Positions 41,355-51,574 of a DNA stretch of 64,000 nt are shown piece by piece. The position numbers were made by a program, and so were the translations under genes. The notes below the pieces were generated by a model. The model was not told where the DNA came from and did no database searches. It worked only from the letters and a program-made list of their open reading frames with translations. Positions within the stretch are counted from its first letter, which is position 1; each line of letters starts with the position of its first letter. Source of the DNA: Agapetus fuscipes (taxonomy: Eukaryota; Arthropoda; Insecta; Trichoptera; Glossosomatidae); NCBI GenBank assembly GCA_951799405.1, contig OX637363.1:1550001-1614000 (forward strand), written 5' to 3'.

Positions 41355-41565
41355 TTTTTAATAGATTCTTGGAGAGGAATGCAACTGACCAACCAATTGT
41401 CTTCGTGCGAAAGCAGAAGCTTGTGTACATGCAATGGCATCTGTTGAACGAGGGTCGAAATCATGATCAAATGGGCCATACGTGATTCATCTGTTCCGAA
41501 TACGCTGTTCGAACAAGCGACTTGACCCCACGGCCATAACACCGACTTTGTTTTATTGTACACTG
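41355..41565 (-). mobile_element. SINE-3
   Basis: Plus-strand reading: gagaggaatgcaactgacc, gcagaagcttgtgtacatgc, gttgaacgagggtcgaa, then the head ccacggccataacaccgac. Confidence 0.7.
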
Positions 41566-41737
41566 TTTTTGTTGTTGTCTGGTCGAAAGCTTAGTTGTAA
41601 TAGGTTAGCGTTCAAAATCAAATGGGCTAAAGATTGATTCCTTACGATGGTATCACAAGCAGTATCCCATTTCAGCCAAAGTACCTACTACCTGTACCGG
41701 CAAGATTTACTCAGCCTTTACAAGAAATGAGAAGTAA

Positions 41738-41945
41738 CTGTCGGTGTTATAACCGACGGTTCATGTGGCTGATCTTTCTAGATTATTTGTGAAAGAATAA
41801 CGATGGTTTGATCCCCGCCAGGGTCATTTGACCCATGACTTTGATCCTGGTTCAACATAATATTTCATTGGGTAATTGATACCTGTTTACCTTTTCTAGC
41901 CAGGCAGAATAGGTTGGTGAATTGCATTCCTCTTCACATTTTTTT
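41738..41945 (+). mobile_element. SINE-3
   Basis: Head gttataaccgacggttcatg (decayed), ggtttgatccccgccaggg, gatcctggttcaacataat, ggccaggcagaatagg-like end and gcattcctcttcac. Confidence 0.65.
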
Positions 41946-41955
41946 TTTAAATTGC

Positions 41956-42070
41956 CTCCTCGCGAATGGTGCTCGAGGAGCAAGGCGTTGGGCTGGCAGC
42001 GGTGGTTGCGGTTGATCAAGGAAGCCAACACCTACCCCGGGAAGCTGTGCCATAGATGATGATAATATTA
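41956..42070 (+). pseudogene. RTE-like LINE, last 33 codons and GAT tail
   Basis: WCSRSKALGWQRWLRLIKEA then NTYPGKLCHR and stop; compare RQRWQRLLREAKTHPG at 22990. Tail gatgatgataat. Confidence 0.6.
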
Positions 42071-42071
42071 T

Positions 42072-42404
42072 AGATTTGAAGTATGCGCGCCTCAATACGT
42101 ACGCTAGTGTGTATAACAATCTGGCTCTAGTATGATGGTAGTAGTAAGGTACATAGAACGGTGGTCTGGTGTGAGCGAGAAATTGAATGATCTGGAATAT
42201 GCAAGAATGATCCCTTTTGTACCCATATATACGGACTGCAAAGGGCATCAGTGGATAAGTTGCATCCAACATTTGGACGTGAATACCATACACGCAGAGA
42301 TTATCAACTATTGTAAATTGTGAACCTTGCAGTATAAAATAAAATCTGTTCATATAAATAATTGCAGTTTAATTAAAAAAGAGAACCCCAGTTAAAGCGT
42401 AACA
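42072..42404 (-). mobile_element. LTR copy related to 25904-26760, one repeat unit
   Basis: Ends (as minus-strand start) at CGTAACA 42398-42404; contains gcatccaacatttggacgtg and one tatata-like TATA; the other terminus is missing at 42072. Shows that the ancestral LTR had a single copy of the 172 bp unit. Confidence 0.65.
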
Positions 42405-42707
42405 AAGAGAATGCATTGAGCATTGTTTCTTCTCGATAAAGATTTTTCATACTAGGACCACCCGTTGATTTTTTAATTAAGAAATTATGAATGCGCATTT
42501 TTTATAATACAGAAATACAGTCGTTTTAAATACTCCCACGTTGTAAAATTGTTGCTAGCAGTTGAAAAATCTGATTCCATTTGATTGCCGTGTATATAAT
42601 TATATAATAATTGTTTGAATAAAATGTTATACCGTTGTCTCGCTAAACATCAAATTTAAATATATTTTTGGAAAGTGACATCTAGACGTGTGAACCCAAA
42701 GAGACCT

Positions 42708-43112
42708 AATCTAATCTAAGTTGCAAAGATATGTTACATTGGAGATTCACATTACATGCATTCTCACAACCAGACATGTACAAGTTCGCGCTTGCACCTG
42801 CCTCATGTGAACCTACAACATAAAAACCAAATCTCAAATGGACACACACCCTGCAACTCTTGCCGTCCTTCCCTGAGACAGGGGTAACATTGGCAAAGTA
42901 AAAAAAAAAAAGTGAACCCTTTTTACAGCATGGGTGGTCAGCCGCATACCAACCTATAAGTCAAAGAACATACACGACAAATTACATTTTATACATCACT
43001 AAATAATAATATCTATGGACAACAAACGGAAAACAAATTCCAAATTAATAAACCCTAGCCGCCAACATTACAGATCAACCGCCATTTCTTTCTGTCCTTA
43101 CATACTTCTTTA
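42708..43112 (-). mobile_element. LINE-A 5'-truncated copy
   Basis: SINE-A unit 42715-42965 (with an insertion of aaaaaaaaaaa at 42900), UTR, and the last coding bases on minus (CKDRKKWRLICNVGG, seen as tagccgccaacattacagat). Confidence 0.8.
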
Positions 43113-43844
43113 TTGAAAATATAAACGTTTTCGTTTCAAAACAATATGTTGCACGCTTAGTAATAAAGAGAAATAACTCGAAAATTGGGAAAATCGAGAT
43201 TTTGTAATAAAACGCAAGAACAATGCGAGAAGAATAGATAGAATGCGACAGCCGTTCAATTTGGACGAATATGACCGAGATAAAACATCGGCCGCCTTTT
43301 TCATCCCATACAAGTTGTACTGGTTGTCTGAACTTCAAACGTGATTTCCCAACATTCTTGTTTTTTGTGTTTTGCTCTTTATTATTAAACGTGCGATGTG
43401 TTACTTATTATTGAAAAAATAAGCCAATATTTTATTCTTTCAAAACTTTTTTCCTTTATTTATACTAAACTAATGATGGTCCGAAGATCGAAAACTTTTG
43501 ACATAGTTTTTGTATAAAAATAGTTTAAAAAAATATTTATACACCGATCAAAATCAAACTTCACCGGAACCGGGAGGAGATTATTTTACATTTTTTCTGA
43601 AAAAATTATTAAAATCGTTTGAACGATGTAAGAGCCCATTGGAAACATACTTGCACAAACATATACGTACGACTTTTATTAAATTTTGAATATTAAATGG
43701 AAGTACATACTTACAATCAGTTGTTATTTGAGTTGCATAGAACTTAAAGACGGCAGTTTAGAATACTTTAAAAAAAAATATGGATGTATAGGAACGTACA
43801 TAATCATTCCTTCATTATATCCATGTTAAATTTATTTCATTTTC
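43113..43844. other. No gene seen
   Basis: AT-rich. Two overlapping minus frames at 43075-43338 begin in LINE-A and are not supported. Confidence 0.35.
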
Positions 43845-44032
43845 GACCAATTCGGTCACTGAAAGGTTCATCCAGCCTTACAGCAACTGAGTCTTGCTTG
43901 AGTATTGGCGCTTTGTAGCGACGACCAAGCTCGTACACCTCTGCGGCACTACAACAAGTGTCATAGACCCCTAGAGTCTCTAGAATCTAGGGAGTCTCCC
44001 GCACAGGATTTCTTAAAAAAAAAAAAAAAAAG
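43845..44032 (+). mobile_element. SINE-1 body with alternative poly-A tail
   Basis: Starts mid-body (accaattcggtcactgaaag), junction gacgaccaagctcg, then tacacctctgcggcactaca, gagtctctagaatctaggga, gtctcccgcacaggatttct and poly-A of 17 bases. Clearest copy of this tail. Confidence 0.8.
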
Positions 44033-44719
44033 ATTTTCGCTTTTGACTGTGCGACTCATTTACACAGCACGAAAGTCACACGGTCTTTTAACTCAAAATC
44101 TTCCGGATATTTTTCTCGTCTCAAACAGAAAATACAGGTTTACGTGAGATTGATGATGTAGCGGCCGGTAAAAATAGACGAACAGTTTGAAATCCAGCAC
44201 GCTTACTATCAGAGGTGTGTGTGCTTTATTTACTAGACCAACGCTTTTTTGGAATAGAGACGTTCTGACGAATTTGGCGTCCATGGCAATGCCCTGATAT
44301 GATTTTAATACAAACTGCAATTTATTTTTCCAGATTATTTTACACAATGTCGATTTACAATGTACTGATTTCTAGCTCTTGGCTTATCGACTTCTGATTC
44401 GACTCTGTTCTCTCACATAATAATTGCGATCCTAATATTTGGCGTCTAAACGGACGCCTCTCGCCTATTTAGACCTTTCTATAGTGAACCTCTCTACACA
44501 CCTCTGTATTGTTCCATACTATTCTAGTTACGCATACCAACAACTACGTGCCTGGGCACATGCATGCATTCCAACTCACAGTAGACTATACTAGGACTAT
44601 ATAGCAGACACACACACATAAGTAAACTACTCAATCGGGCTCATGAGTTAGTAAAAGTACAATTTTAACATGTTTTTATGCTTTCACTGCTGAATTAAGA
44701 TGCTTTGTAGGTATTGTTT
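44033..44719. other. No gene seen
   Basis: Unique-looking DNA. Confidence 0.35.
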
Positions 44720-44905
44720 ATCCAGGTTTTGATCGTGGTCTATAGTTTCTTTTTTCGTGCATCTTTTTCTGTCTTATTTCTTCTTACTCTGAACTGTTAC
44801 ATACAGTGGTTAAGGAACGTTATAAATAAGAAAGAAAAACAAATCAGAAAAAAGAAGGAAGAAGACGGACACTATTGATCAAGGTCAAAACTCGGAAGAA
44901 CACTA
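44720..44905. repeat. Foldback element
   Basis: Arms ccaggttttgatcgtggtct and gatcaaggtcaaaactcgg are inverted matches with mismatches. Related text at 28865-28920 and 51500-51540. Confidence 0.5.
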
Positions 44906-45084
44906 GCAATCAAATATACAATTTAATTAAGACGATTGATTTAGTTGTAAAAAAAATGTGTTAATTTTCTTTATGTATTTTTTTCAGATAGAGTAAACAG
45001 AGGGAAGACAGAATATTCCCGGGGGTAGATTCAACAGAAACTTGGTAAGTAAATAAATTTTAATAATCTATAATTAAGAGACTT

Positions 45085-45282
45085 TCATAAAAGAAAAATT
45101 CATAAACCTTTACCAAAAACCGGTCACTGAAAGGTTCATCCAACCTTACAACAGCTGGGTCTTGCTTGAGAATTGGCGCTTTCTACAGCGACGACCAAGC
45201 TCGCAGAGGGCTCTTGAGGTGTGATACACACAAAAACAGCGCTCACCAAATAAATCATCCTAATATTATTATTTTTATTCGC
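45085..45282 (+). mobile_element. SINE-1, head missing, L2-like tail
   Basis: Starts at gaaaaattcataaaccttta; junction and tail complete, (ATT) end. Confidence 0.8.
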
Positions 45283-45395
45283 GCTAAGACATGCCGCATG
45301 TGTTACAATATAAAAACCCAATCTCAAATGAAGATAAGCACTGCAACTCTTGCCGACCTTCCCTGAAACAGGGGTGACATTGGCCAAGTGAACCA
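45283..45395 (-). mobile_element. SINE-A middle fragment
   Basis: gcgctaagacatgccgcatg to gtgacattggccaagtgaac. Follows a SINE-1 tail directly. Confidence 0.7.
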
Positions 45396-45572
45396 TACTC
45401 CAGATAATTATGATAGCCAATAAGCTTGCTTGGAGTGATGAAGCCAAACCAACCAAAACTGTCCTGTGTAGGTACACACCTTTTTATATGTCCTTCAGTC
45501 AAAATCTACTCATTGGACTCTTTACATAAAAAAACAGCCCTGGGCCAATGTCCGTATTATTTCTGTACCTTA

Positions 45573-45925
45573 AGGCTTGTTCGCACAAGGCCACTGTTTT
45601 AGTCCAGTACCGAGTAATTTAGTGGTGGGCGGGGCCACAGAGTATGTAGGTTTATAGAGAGCGGTCTTAGAACAAAAAAAGTGTGACCAAGAAGTATTAT
45701 TTTTATATGAAACGATGGATAGCGCCAGTTATGATAGTTTAGTATTGTCTAGACTCGTAGGGTAGTTACTGGCGCTATCCATCGTTTCATATAAAAATAA
45801 TACTTCTTGGTTACATTTTTTGTTGTTCTAAGACCGCTCTCTATAAACCTACATACTCTGTGGCCCCGCCCACCACTAAATTACTCGGTACTCGACTAAA
45901 ATAGTCGCCTTGTGCGAACAAGCCT
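45573..45925. mobile_element. M4a MITE, long arms, TTA target duplication
   Basis: 353 bp. Arms start aggcttgttcgcacaaggcc and end cttgtgcgaacaagcct and pair over about 150 bases with few mismatches (gtgggcggggccacagagta against tactctgtggccccgcccac). TTA at 45570-45572 and 45926-45928. The 3 bp duplication suggests a PIF/Harbinger-type mover. Confidence 0.85.
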
Positions 45926-46292
45926 TTAGAGCATAAACAACGGTAGTCACATTTAGTAAAATGTGCAGGAGACGAGTTTTAGTGAAAATGTGCACTTTTT
46001 TAAACCATCATAACTTCTAAACTAGACGAGATATTTTTGATCTGTAAAAACTGTTTATCTTCTTTTATCAATATTTATTTAATGTGAAGTAATGTGAACA
46101 ACGTATGTGGAACTTCCGTGGTTTATGCTCGCACTTTTATGTGCATCCCATATTTATTACACTTGATATCTCAGTAACTATGAGTCAGAGGACTCCAATA
46201 TTTTTACTACTTATAGAACAGCTAATTATAAGAATTTCTGCATCATTAACTCAAAAACGCAAAAAAGTGGACTTCCGTTGTTTATGCTCTAA

Positions 46293-46582
46293 GGGGCCGT
46301 ACATAAATTACGTCATCGATTTTGGCCGATTTTCGACCCCCCCCCCCCCTACAATCATCCTATAGTCATTATCTAATGACTCCCCCTCCCCCTCTTGCTG
46401 TAATAATGGATGAGCTTAATAATTAATAATGTTATATTACTTACATAATATTTTGTATATTTTGTAGAAATTGGTATTTACAAGAACGACGTCTTTTGGT
46501 ACTCGTACATCATTTGCCATCATCCGCAGACCAGACTCCCCCCCCCCTTAATGTGAATGACGTGATATATATGGACAGCCCC
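46293..46582. mobile_element. M4c MITE, GGGGC ends, TAA target duplication
   Basis: 290 bp. Left end ggggccgtacataaattacg, right end acgtgatatatatggacagc then ccc. TAA at 46290-46292 and 46583-46585. C-rich and T/C-rich interior (ccccccccccc). The GGGGC.GT.CATAAATTACGTC end is one I know from many insect genomes. Confidence 0.8.
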
Positions 46583-46596
46583 TAAGGTACAGATTT

Positions 46597-46861
46597 ATTC
46601 CTTAATACTGCTCCGTCCCTATCCATACGTAGTTTTAAAAATAACGTGTTTATTGAACATCGTTTTCGAGAGAAAAAAAAAACCACGAAGTTTAAAAAAG
46701 ACGTTCCTCTACCTGCAACGTAAGTAGGCGTTAATAAGTAAAAGTAAATAGGTACACAAAGTTAAACACAGCTTTTGGAAGGTGTTAATTTAGGCAGTGT
46801 ACCTACCAATAAGATTATTGAAAAATGTTTTTTTTTCTTATGAAAATAAAGTATGCAGCTT
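46597..46861. other. No feature seen
   Basis: AT-rich spacer. Confidence 0.35.
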
Positions 46862-46925
46862 GTATAAACGCAACTAAGCTACACATGTAGTGTAACTTCT
46901 TGCCTGCGTTATCCCTGAAGGGATA
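46862..46925 (-). mobile_element. SINE-2 3' scrap
   Basis: aaacgcaactaagctacaca to gcgttatccctgaaggga. Confidence 0.7.
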
Positions 46926-47091
46926 TACTTGTTCGTTGATCCTTGTTCATTGACTTATAGGTAGGGACTGGAAAATTTCGCGATCGCGATAAAACGAATT
47001 TATTCGCGAATTTTGATGTTTTTACGCGAATAACGCGAAATTTGAGGTTTTACGCAAAAATCGCGAATTTTCGTACTTTTGGTAGAAATTG

Positions 47092-47192
47092 TGCGAAAAA
47101 GTTGTTATGTGTCGCTTCTGTAACGCAACTATTTTGTGGGAAAGAAAAGATTCCTGTGAAAACCCTTTGCAAGGTGCAAAGCACAGAAAAAA
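47092..47192 (+). pseudogene. BED-type zinc finger remnant of the hAT transposase
   Basis: Reads CEKVVMCRFCNATILWERKD then CENPLQGAKHRKN: a C-x2-C pair followed by a tryptophan and a K-H-x-K-N end, as in the CGG-binding-protein/hAT class of BED fingers, which bind the element ends. It continues after SINE-3 at 47487. The second zinc pair is decayed (P in place of H, one H left). Confidence 0.6.
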
Positions 47193-47194
47193 TG

Positions 47195-47486
47195 GTCGGT
47201 GTTATAGCCGAGGGGGCCAAGTGGGCTGATCTTTCAACGTTGAAACACGCTAGAACGCGCTAGAACGCTAGACGCGGGGTTCGATCCCCGCCTGGGTCAT
47301 TTGACCATAAATTTGACCCTGGTTCAACAAATGTAATTGGGTCATTATAAATTAATAATTAATTAAAATGAACAATACTCGTAATGAATTTTTCATTAAT
47401 GATATTAATACCTGTTTCTGGCCAGGCAGAGTAGGTTGGTGAAATGCATTCCTATTCACAAATCTATTTTATTAAAAAAATAAATG
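47195..47486 (+). mobile_element. SINE-3 inserted in the hAT element
   Basis: Head gtcggtgttatagccgaggg; B box ggttcgatccccgcc; end gcattcctattcacaaatct and A-rich tail. Flank aaatg on both sides. Contains a short duplication (cgctagaacgcgctagaacg) in the variable-arm region. Confidence 0.8.
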
Positions 47487-47589
47487 ATAAGCAGAACTGT
47501 CCAGGACATCCAAACAGACTTGAATCGTGACATCAATGAAATAGGAAATACATCAAGGAGTGAAGCTGCTGCTGGATTAGCCAAGAGCA

Positions 47590-47680
47590 CAACTTGAGGC
47601 TTTCATAAAAGCAAACATCCCTCGAAAAAATTAGATAACCCTCATCTAGAGAGACTAAATTTAATATTTTAAAAGGATAT
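47590..47680 (+). pseudogene. hAT transposase remnant
   Basis: The frame reads GFHKSKHPSKKLDNPHLERL then NLIF, a decayed match to the AF..ANIPLEKL.NP..R.F stretch typical of hAT transposases. Stop codons present. Confidence 0.55.
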
Positions 47681-48241
47681 TGCAGGGTATTCGGAGTGTC
47701 ATTCAAATATTAATACTTTTTTCAATCAATGTTTTTTTGTAAATTGTAACTCGTATTGATTCAGATGTTGTTTATTTATTGTTTTTGAAGGTACATATTG
47801 TTGTTGATATAATTAATTGTAAATATTAGCAAAATCTATAGTTTTGCAATTACATAAACCTTTATTTCGATCAAATCAACCCTAAAAATTACACCGAATC
47901 TCCCCGTTTATCATAAAAAATAACGCGAATTTCCCTGTTTTTGATCAAAAATAACGCGAATTTCCCAAAAAAATAACGCGAATTTCGCAAAAAATAACAC
48001 CACTCTTTTCCAGTCCCTACTTATAGGTTGGTATGCGGCTGACCACCCATGCTGTAAAAAAGGTTAACTTTTCCAATGTCACCCCTGTTTCAGGGAAGGT
48101 CGGCAAGAGTTGCAGGGTGTATGCCCATTTGAGATTTGGTTTTTATGTTGTAGGTTCACATGCGGCATGTGCAAGCGTGAATTTGTACGTGTCTGATTGT
48201 GAGAATGCATATAATGTGAATCTCCAATGTGACATAGATAT

Positions 48242-48521
48242 TTTCTTATTTTTTCTTATTTAAAAAAAATAGATTTGTGAAGAGGAATGCAATTCACCAA
48301 CCTATTCTACCTGGCCAGAAACAGGTATTAATATCATCATTTAATAATTCATTATTGTTAATTATTAATGAATTATTAAATAATAATTACCCAATTACAT
48401 CTGTTGAACCAGGGTCAAAGTTAAAGTCAAGTGACCCAAGCGGGGATCGAACCAACGTTGTTCCATTCGAAACACGCTAGAAAGATCAGCCCTCTTGGCC
48501 CACGCGGCTATAACCCCGACT
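48242..48521 (-). mobile_element. SINE-3 with 9 bp target duplication
   Basis: CATAGATAT at 48233-48241 and 48522-48530. 3' A/T-rich end at the left (aaatagatttgtgaagagg), tRNA head at the right (cccacgcggctataaccccg). Complete. Confidence 0.85.
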
Positions 48522-48579
48522 CATAGATATCTTTGATATCTTTGCAACTTAGATTAAATTAGATTAGATCGGTGATTCG

Positions 48580-49325
48580 AGACCTATTTATTTTTACGGA
48601 TCAGGGGGCCGGCCTCACACCAACCACTTCAAGTTGAAGTGGGGGTTTCCTAGCTTCCGAGGGGCCTTGTAATCATTTGTTGGGAAGGCTGAGTACACCT
48701 GGCCGGTATTTATTTTAGGCTTGATATAGACATGTAATCTAATCTAAGTTGCAAAATATAAGTAACATTAGAGATTCACATTACATGCATTTTCACAAAA
48801 CAGACATGTTTCGGTTCACGATTAAACATGCCGCATGTAATCCTACAATATAAAAACCCGAATCTCAAATGGACATACACTCTGCAACTCTTACCGACCT
48901 TCCCTGAAACAGGGGTGACATAGGCAAAGTGAACTATTTTCTACAGCATGGGTGGTCAGCCGCATACCAACCTATAAGTCAAGGAATCAAAACGGGAAAT
49001 AATTTCTTAACACCTTCGGTGGGGATCGAACCCTTACTCTCGGCATGGAATGCAAGCATTCTACCGAATGAGCTATCGACCGGACTTTTTTCGAGCTTGG
49101 TCGTCGCCACAAAACGCCAATTCTCAAACAAGACCCAGTTGCTGTAAGGCTGGATGGACCTTTTTGATGACCGGTCTTTGGTAAAGGTTTATGAATTTTT
49201 CAACCCAGCGAAGAGCAAATTTGACAATTTAAATGGTATATTTTTTGTGCTCCGCCGGGATTCGAACCCACAACCCTCCATTTACGGGCCCGAAGTGTTA
49301 CCAATGGACTACGGACCGGTCCTAT
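48580..49325 (-). mobile_element. Composite SINE-1/SINE-2 interrupted by SINE-A
   Basis: SINE-2 body 48580-48732 (ttacggatcagggggccgg; agttgaagtgggggtttcc), SINE-A 48733-48986, SINE-2 head 48987-49084 (gtggggatcgaacccttac; aatgagctatcgaccggac), joint ttttttcgagcttggtcgtc, SINE-1 body and head to ctacggaccggtcc at 49322. Confidence 0.8.
48733..48986 (-). mobile_element. SINE-A inserted in a composite SINE
   Basis: taatctaatctaagttgcaa to cctataagtcaaggaa. Full unit. Confidence 0.8.
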
Positions 49326-49439
49326 AAGAGTAAATATTGTATTTTTGGTGGATGGTTCCAGTATTCCAAGTATAAATAATTTAAATATGCTCCCCTCGAT
49401 CTCGTTAATAGAAAGATATATGAAATATGCAACAGCACC

Positions 49440-49637
49440 CCTATAATAATCTATAATCTAAGTTGCAAAGATATATTAACATAATTAATATGAAATGCAT
49501 CATTGTAAGCGTGAACTTGATGTAAGAACTTGAACTTGAACTTGCCCGTGTCACATACGTGATCGGAGAGGGCCCTTGAGGTGTGACACACACAAAAACG
49601 GCGCTCTCTTATCATGTGCAATTAAAAATAAATAAGC

Positions 49638-49698
<61 letters not shown>

Positions 49699-49815
49699 GT
49701 GACACGGGCAAGTTCACGCTTACAAATGCTGTATGTGTTCTAACAAATTAAAATCCAAAACCTCAAATAAATATAAGCACTTCAACACGTGCCGATCTTC
49801 CCTGAAACTAATCTA
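49440..49815 (-). mobile_element. SINE-A split by an L2-like tail and an AT repeat
   Basis: Left piece 49440-49554, right piece 49699-49800. The break is bordered by gaacttgcccgtgtcac (49538-49554) and its exact reverse complement (49699-49715). Between them, the L2-like 3' end (ggagagggcccttgaggtgt, cacacaaaaacggcgctctc) at 49562-49640. Confidence 0.65.
49641..49697. repeat. (AT)n microsatellite
   Basis: About 28 uninterrupted AT units; it takes the place of the (ATT)n tail of the L2-like end. Confidence 0.95.
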
Positions 49816-50066
49816 ATCTAATCTAATCTAAGCTGCAAAGATATATATCATTTAAGTTTTATATTAAATGCATTCCCACAAGCAGATATGTATAATTTCG
49901 CGCTAGCACATGCCGCATGTGGACCTACAATATAAAAACCCAATCTCAAATGAACATAAGCCTTGCAACTCTTGCCGTCCTTCCCTGAAACAGAGGTGAC
50001 ATTGGCAAAGTGAACCAATTTTTACATTATGGGTGGTCAGCCGCATAACAACCTATAAGTCAAGGA
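49807..50066 (-). mobile_element. SINE-A full unit
   Basis: ctaatctaatctaatctaag tail to acctataagtcaaggaac. Very regular copy. Confidence 0.85.
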
Positions 50067-50071
50067 ACGAA

Positions 50072-50250
50072 TCAAGAAATGAAACCAGGGTGAAATTGGC
50101 AAAGTGAACTACTTTGTACAGCAACCTTACTTGGACATAAACCTTGAAGCTCTTGCTGCCTTTCCCTGAAAACAGGGTGACATTGACAAAGTGAACCGTT
50201 TAGTACAGCGTGGTTGGTCAGCCTCATACCAGCCTGTAAGTCAAGGAATT
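50072..50250 (-). mobile_element. Two decayed SINE-A 5' parts in tandem
   Basis: gaaaccagggtgaaattggc to tacagca, then gaaaacagggtgacattgac to cagcctgtaagtcaaggaat. Confidence 0.6.
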
Positions 50251-50540
50251 AAAATTGTGTAAGAATAATTTATTAAATACTCGACACCTTTACGCTGGCA
50301 CAGTTCATTACCCGCAGTTTTATCTTTTGTTTAACAGAGATAATTAAGTAACTTACTCACCAAAATAAAGTCAGTACTTATGTGGAAATCACCATGTACA
50401 TTAGCGTCCAACCAATACATGATTATAAGTTGTGTTGAAACCCAAACCGAAGTAGGTACTTGCGTTGTTGAAACCGAAATTCCGATTTCGCCCAAATCAC
50501 AGTTCTGGATTTGTCTCAGCCAAAATCCTTCGAGATTCAC
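50251..50540. other. No feature seen
   Basis: Unique-looking DNA. Confidence 0.35.
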
Positions 50541-50964
50541 AGGCCCGGTATATTAAAGTTGAGTAATATTTCAGTTAACTATTACTTGAACTATTATTCA
50601 AAATACTCAAGTTCGAGTTAACTAAAACTGAGAATTACCGAAGTGACAAGCCCCGCCCCCAAATATTGGAAATAATTACAATGTCATTTAAAAGCGTTGA
50701 AACAAAAAACTGTTTATAAAAATCAAATGCCTAACCTTCATAAAGCTGGAAACCGACACAAAAATGTTCAGTTTGCAACAATTTTGATGTACCCTTACAT
50801 TAAAAAAGAACAGCTGTTGTTGTCAGTGAAGACGCCGCCATCTGGAAAATCGTAAGTTGAAGTAACTAAATATTCACTGGCGAAATTCGGTGAGTGAAAT
50901 ATTATGATAATATAACTAAAATTGCATTTTAGTTAACTTTACTATACTTCAAAATACCGGGCCT
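50541..50964. mobile_element. M6 MITE, complete
   Basis: Ends aggcccggtatattaaagtt and tacttcaaaataccgggcct; sub-terminal agttaactattactt against agttaactttac. Interior includes agacgccgccatctggaaa. Partial copy at 37822. No clear target duplication. Confidence 0.75.
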
Positions 50965-50984
50965 TAGTATTTAGTTCAAAAGTA

Positions 50985-51085
50985 AACGCAAACGCAACTA
51001 CACATTTAGTGCAACTTCTTTCCGCGTTATTCCCGAAGGCTTTTGCATGTGGCGGGTGGAGCCTATTTATTTTTACTTTCTAATA
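50985..51085 (-). mobile_element. SINE-2 3' fragment
   Basis: aaacgcaactacacatttag to ggcgggtggagcctatttat on plus. Confidence 0.65.
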
Positions 51086-51110
51086 TTAGCGGTCTTCTCT
51101 GAGAGAGTTC

Positions 51111-51272
51111 TGGGCTGGAAGTCTCATCATCACATTAATTCTTACCTACCGAATATTGGTAATATCTATATGAAGACCTGTCAATCCAAGATGGCCGCAA
51201 GGGAACAGCTGATAAGCCATCATACAAATATTACCGATATTCGGTAGGTAGGAATTACCGTGGTGATGAGAA
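51111..51272. mobile_element. M2 MITE
   Basis: gggctggaagtctcatcatc at the left; ggaattaccgtggtgatgag at the right; interior gacctgtcaatccaagatgg. The last few terminal bases are lost. Confidence 0.75.
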
Positions 51273-51574
51273 TTGTCGAAGATGAGTGAACAGATGTTGT
51301 CGCCAAGATCTTTAGTGATGAAGAGGAAGACGTGAAGATGAGGAAGTGTCTAACAGGCGGTTCACCTAGCTTCGATACGATCGCTCTGACCTATATAGCT
51401 TCTGAGAAATGCATTGGCTATTAAGCGTACAAATCGCCCATCAAGTGCAACCAGCAACCAACTCCAAAATTAAATATATCAAGAAGTATCAAGAAAGCAG
51501 AAGAAGCAAAAATATGGACCAAGGTCAAAACCCGGAACGCAAGGTCAGAACTATTGTTAGCTATGCCAATTAAT
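51273..51574. other. No gene seen
   Basis: Bases 51490-51540 match the foldback arm at 44860-44900. Confidence 0.35.

Larger units (their letters stand above)
45560..46596. mobile_element. M4b MITE carrying two other MITEs in its two end repeats
   Basis: If M4a (45573-45925) and M4c (46293-46582) are removed with one copy each of their TTA/TAA duplications, the ends of the remaining element read tctgtaccttagagcataaa and tttatgctctaaggtacaga, an inverted pair continuing with caacgg/ccgttg. Interior 45929-46289: acgagttttagtgaaaatgt and two AT-rich blocks, no coding. Confidence 0.65.
46962..48019 (+). mobile_element. hAT-like DNA transposon, 8 bp target duplication
   Basis: Ends tagggactggaaaa and ttttccagtcccta; perfect CTTATAGG at 46954-46961 and 48020-48027. 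TAGGG ends plus an 8 bp duplication are hAT hallmarks. Sub-terminal repeats of ataacgcgaatttc near 47925-47995 and of ttcgcgaattt near 47005-47070 could be transposase-binding sites. Decayed transposase exons remain inside, so it is non-autonomous. Confidence 0.85.
46945..48570 (+). mobile_element. SINE-A split by a hAT element and by SINE-3
   Basis: Pieces 46945-46961 (gttcattgacttatagg), 48028-48241 and 48531-48570 (tttgcaacttagattaaatt). Removing the hAT element, one CTTATAGG, SINE-3 and one CATAGATAT gives a normal SINE-A. Confidence 0.85.

Noticed and set aside
42132..42323. 63-codon frame
   Set aside because: Antisense to the LTR repeat unit; the unit gives similar chance frames at 26076-26723.
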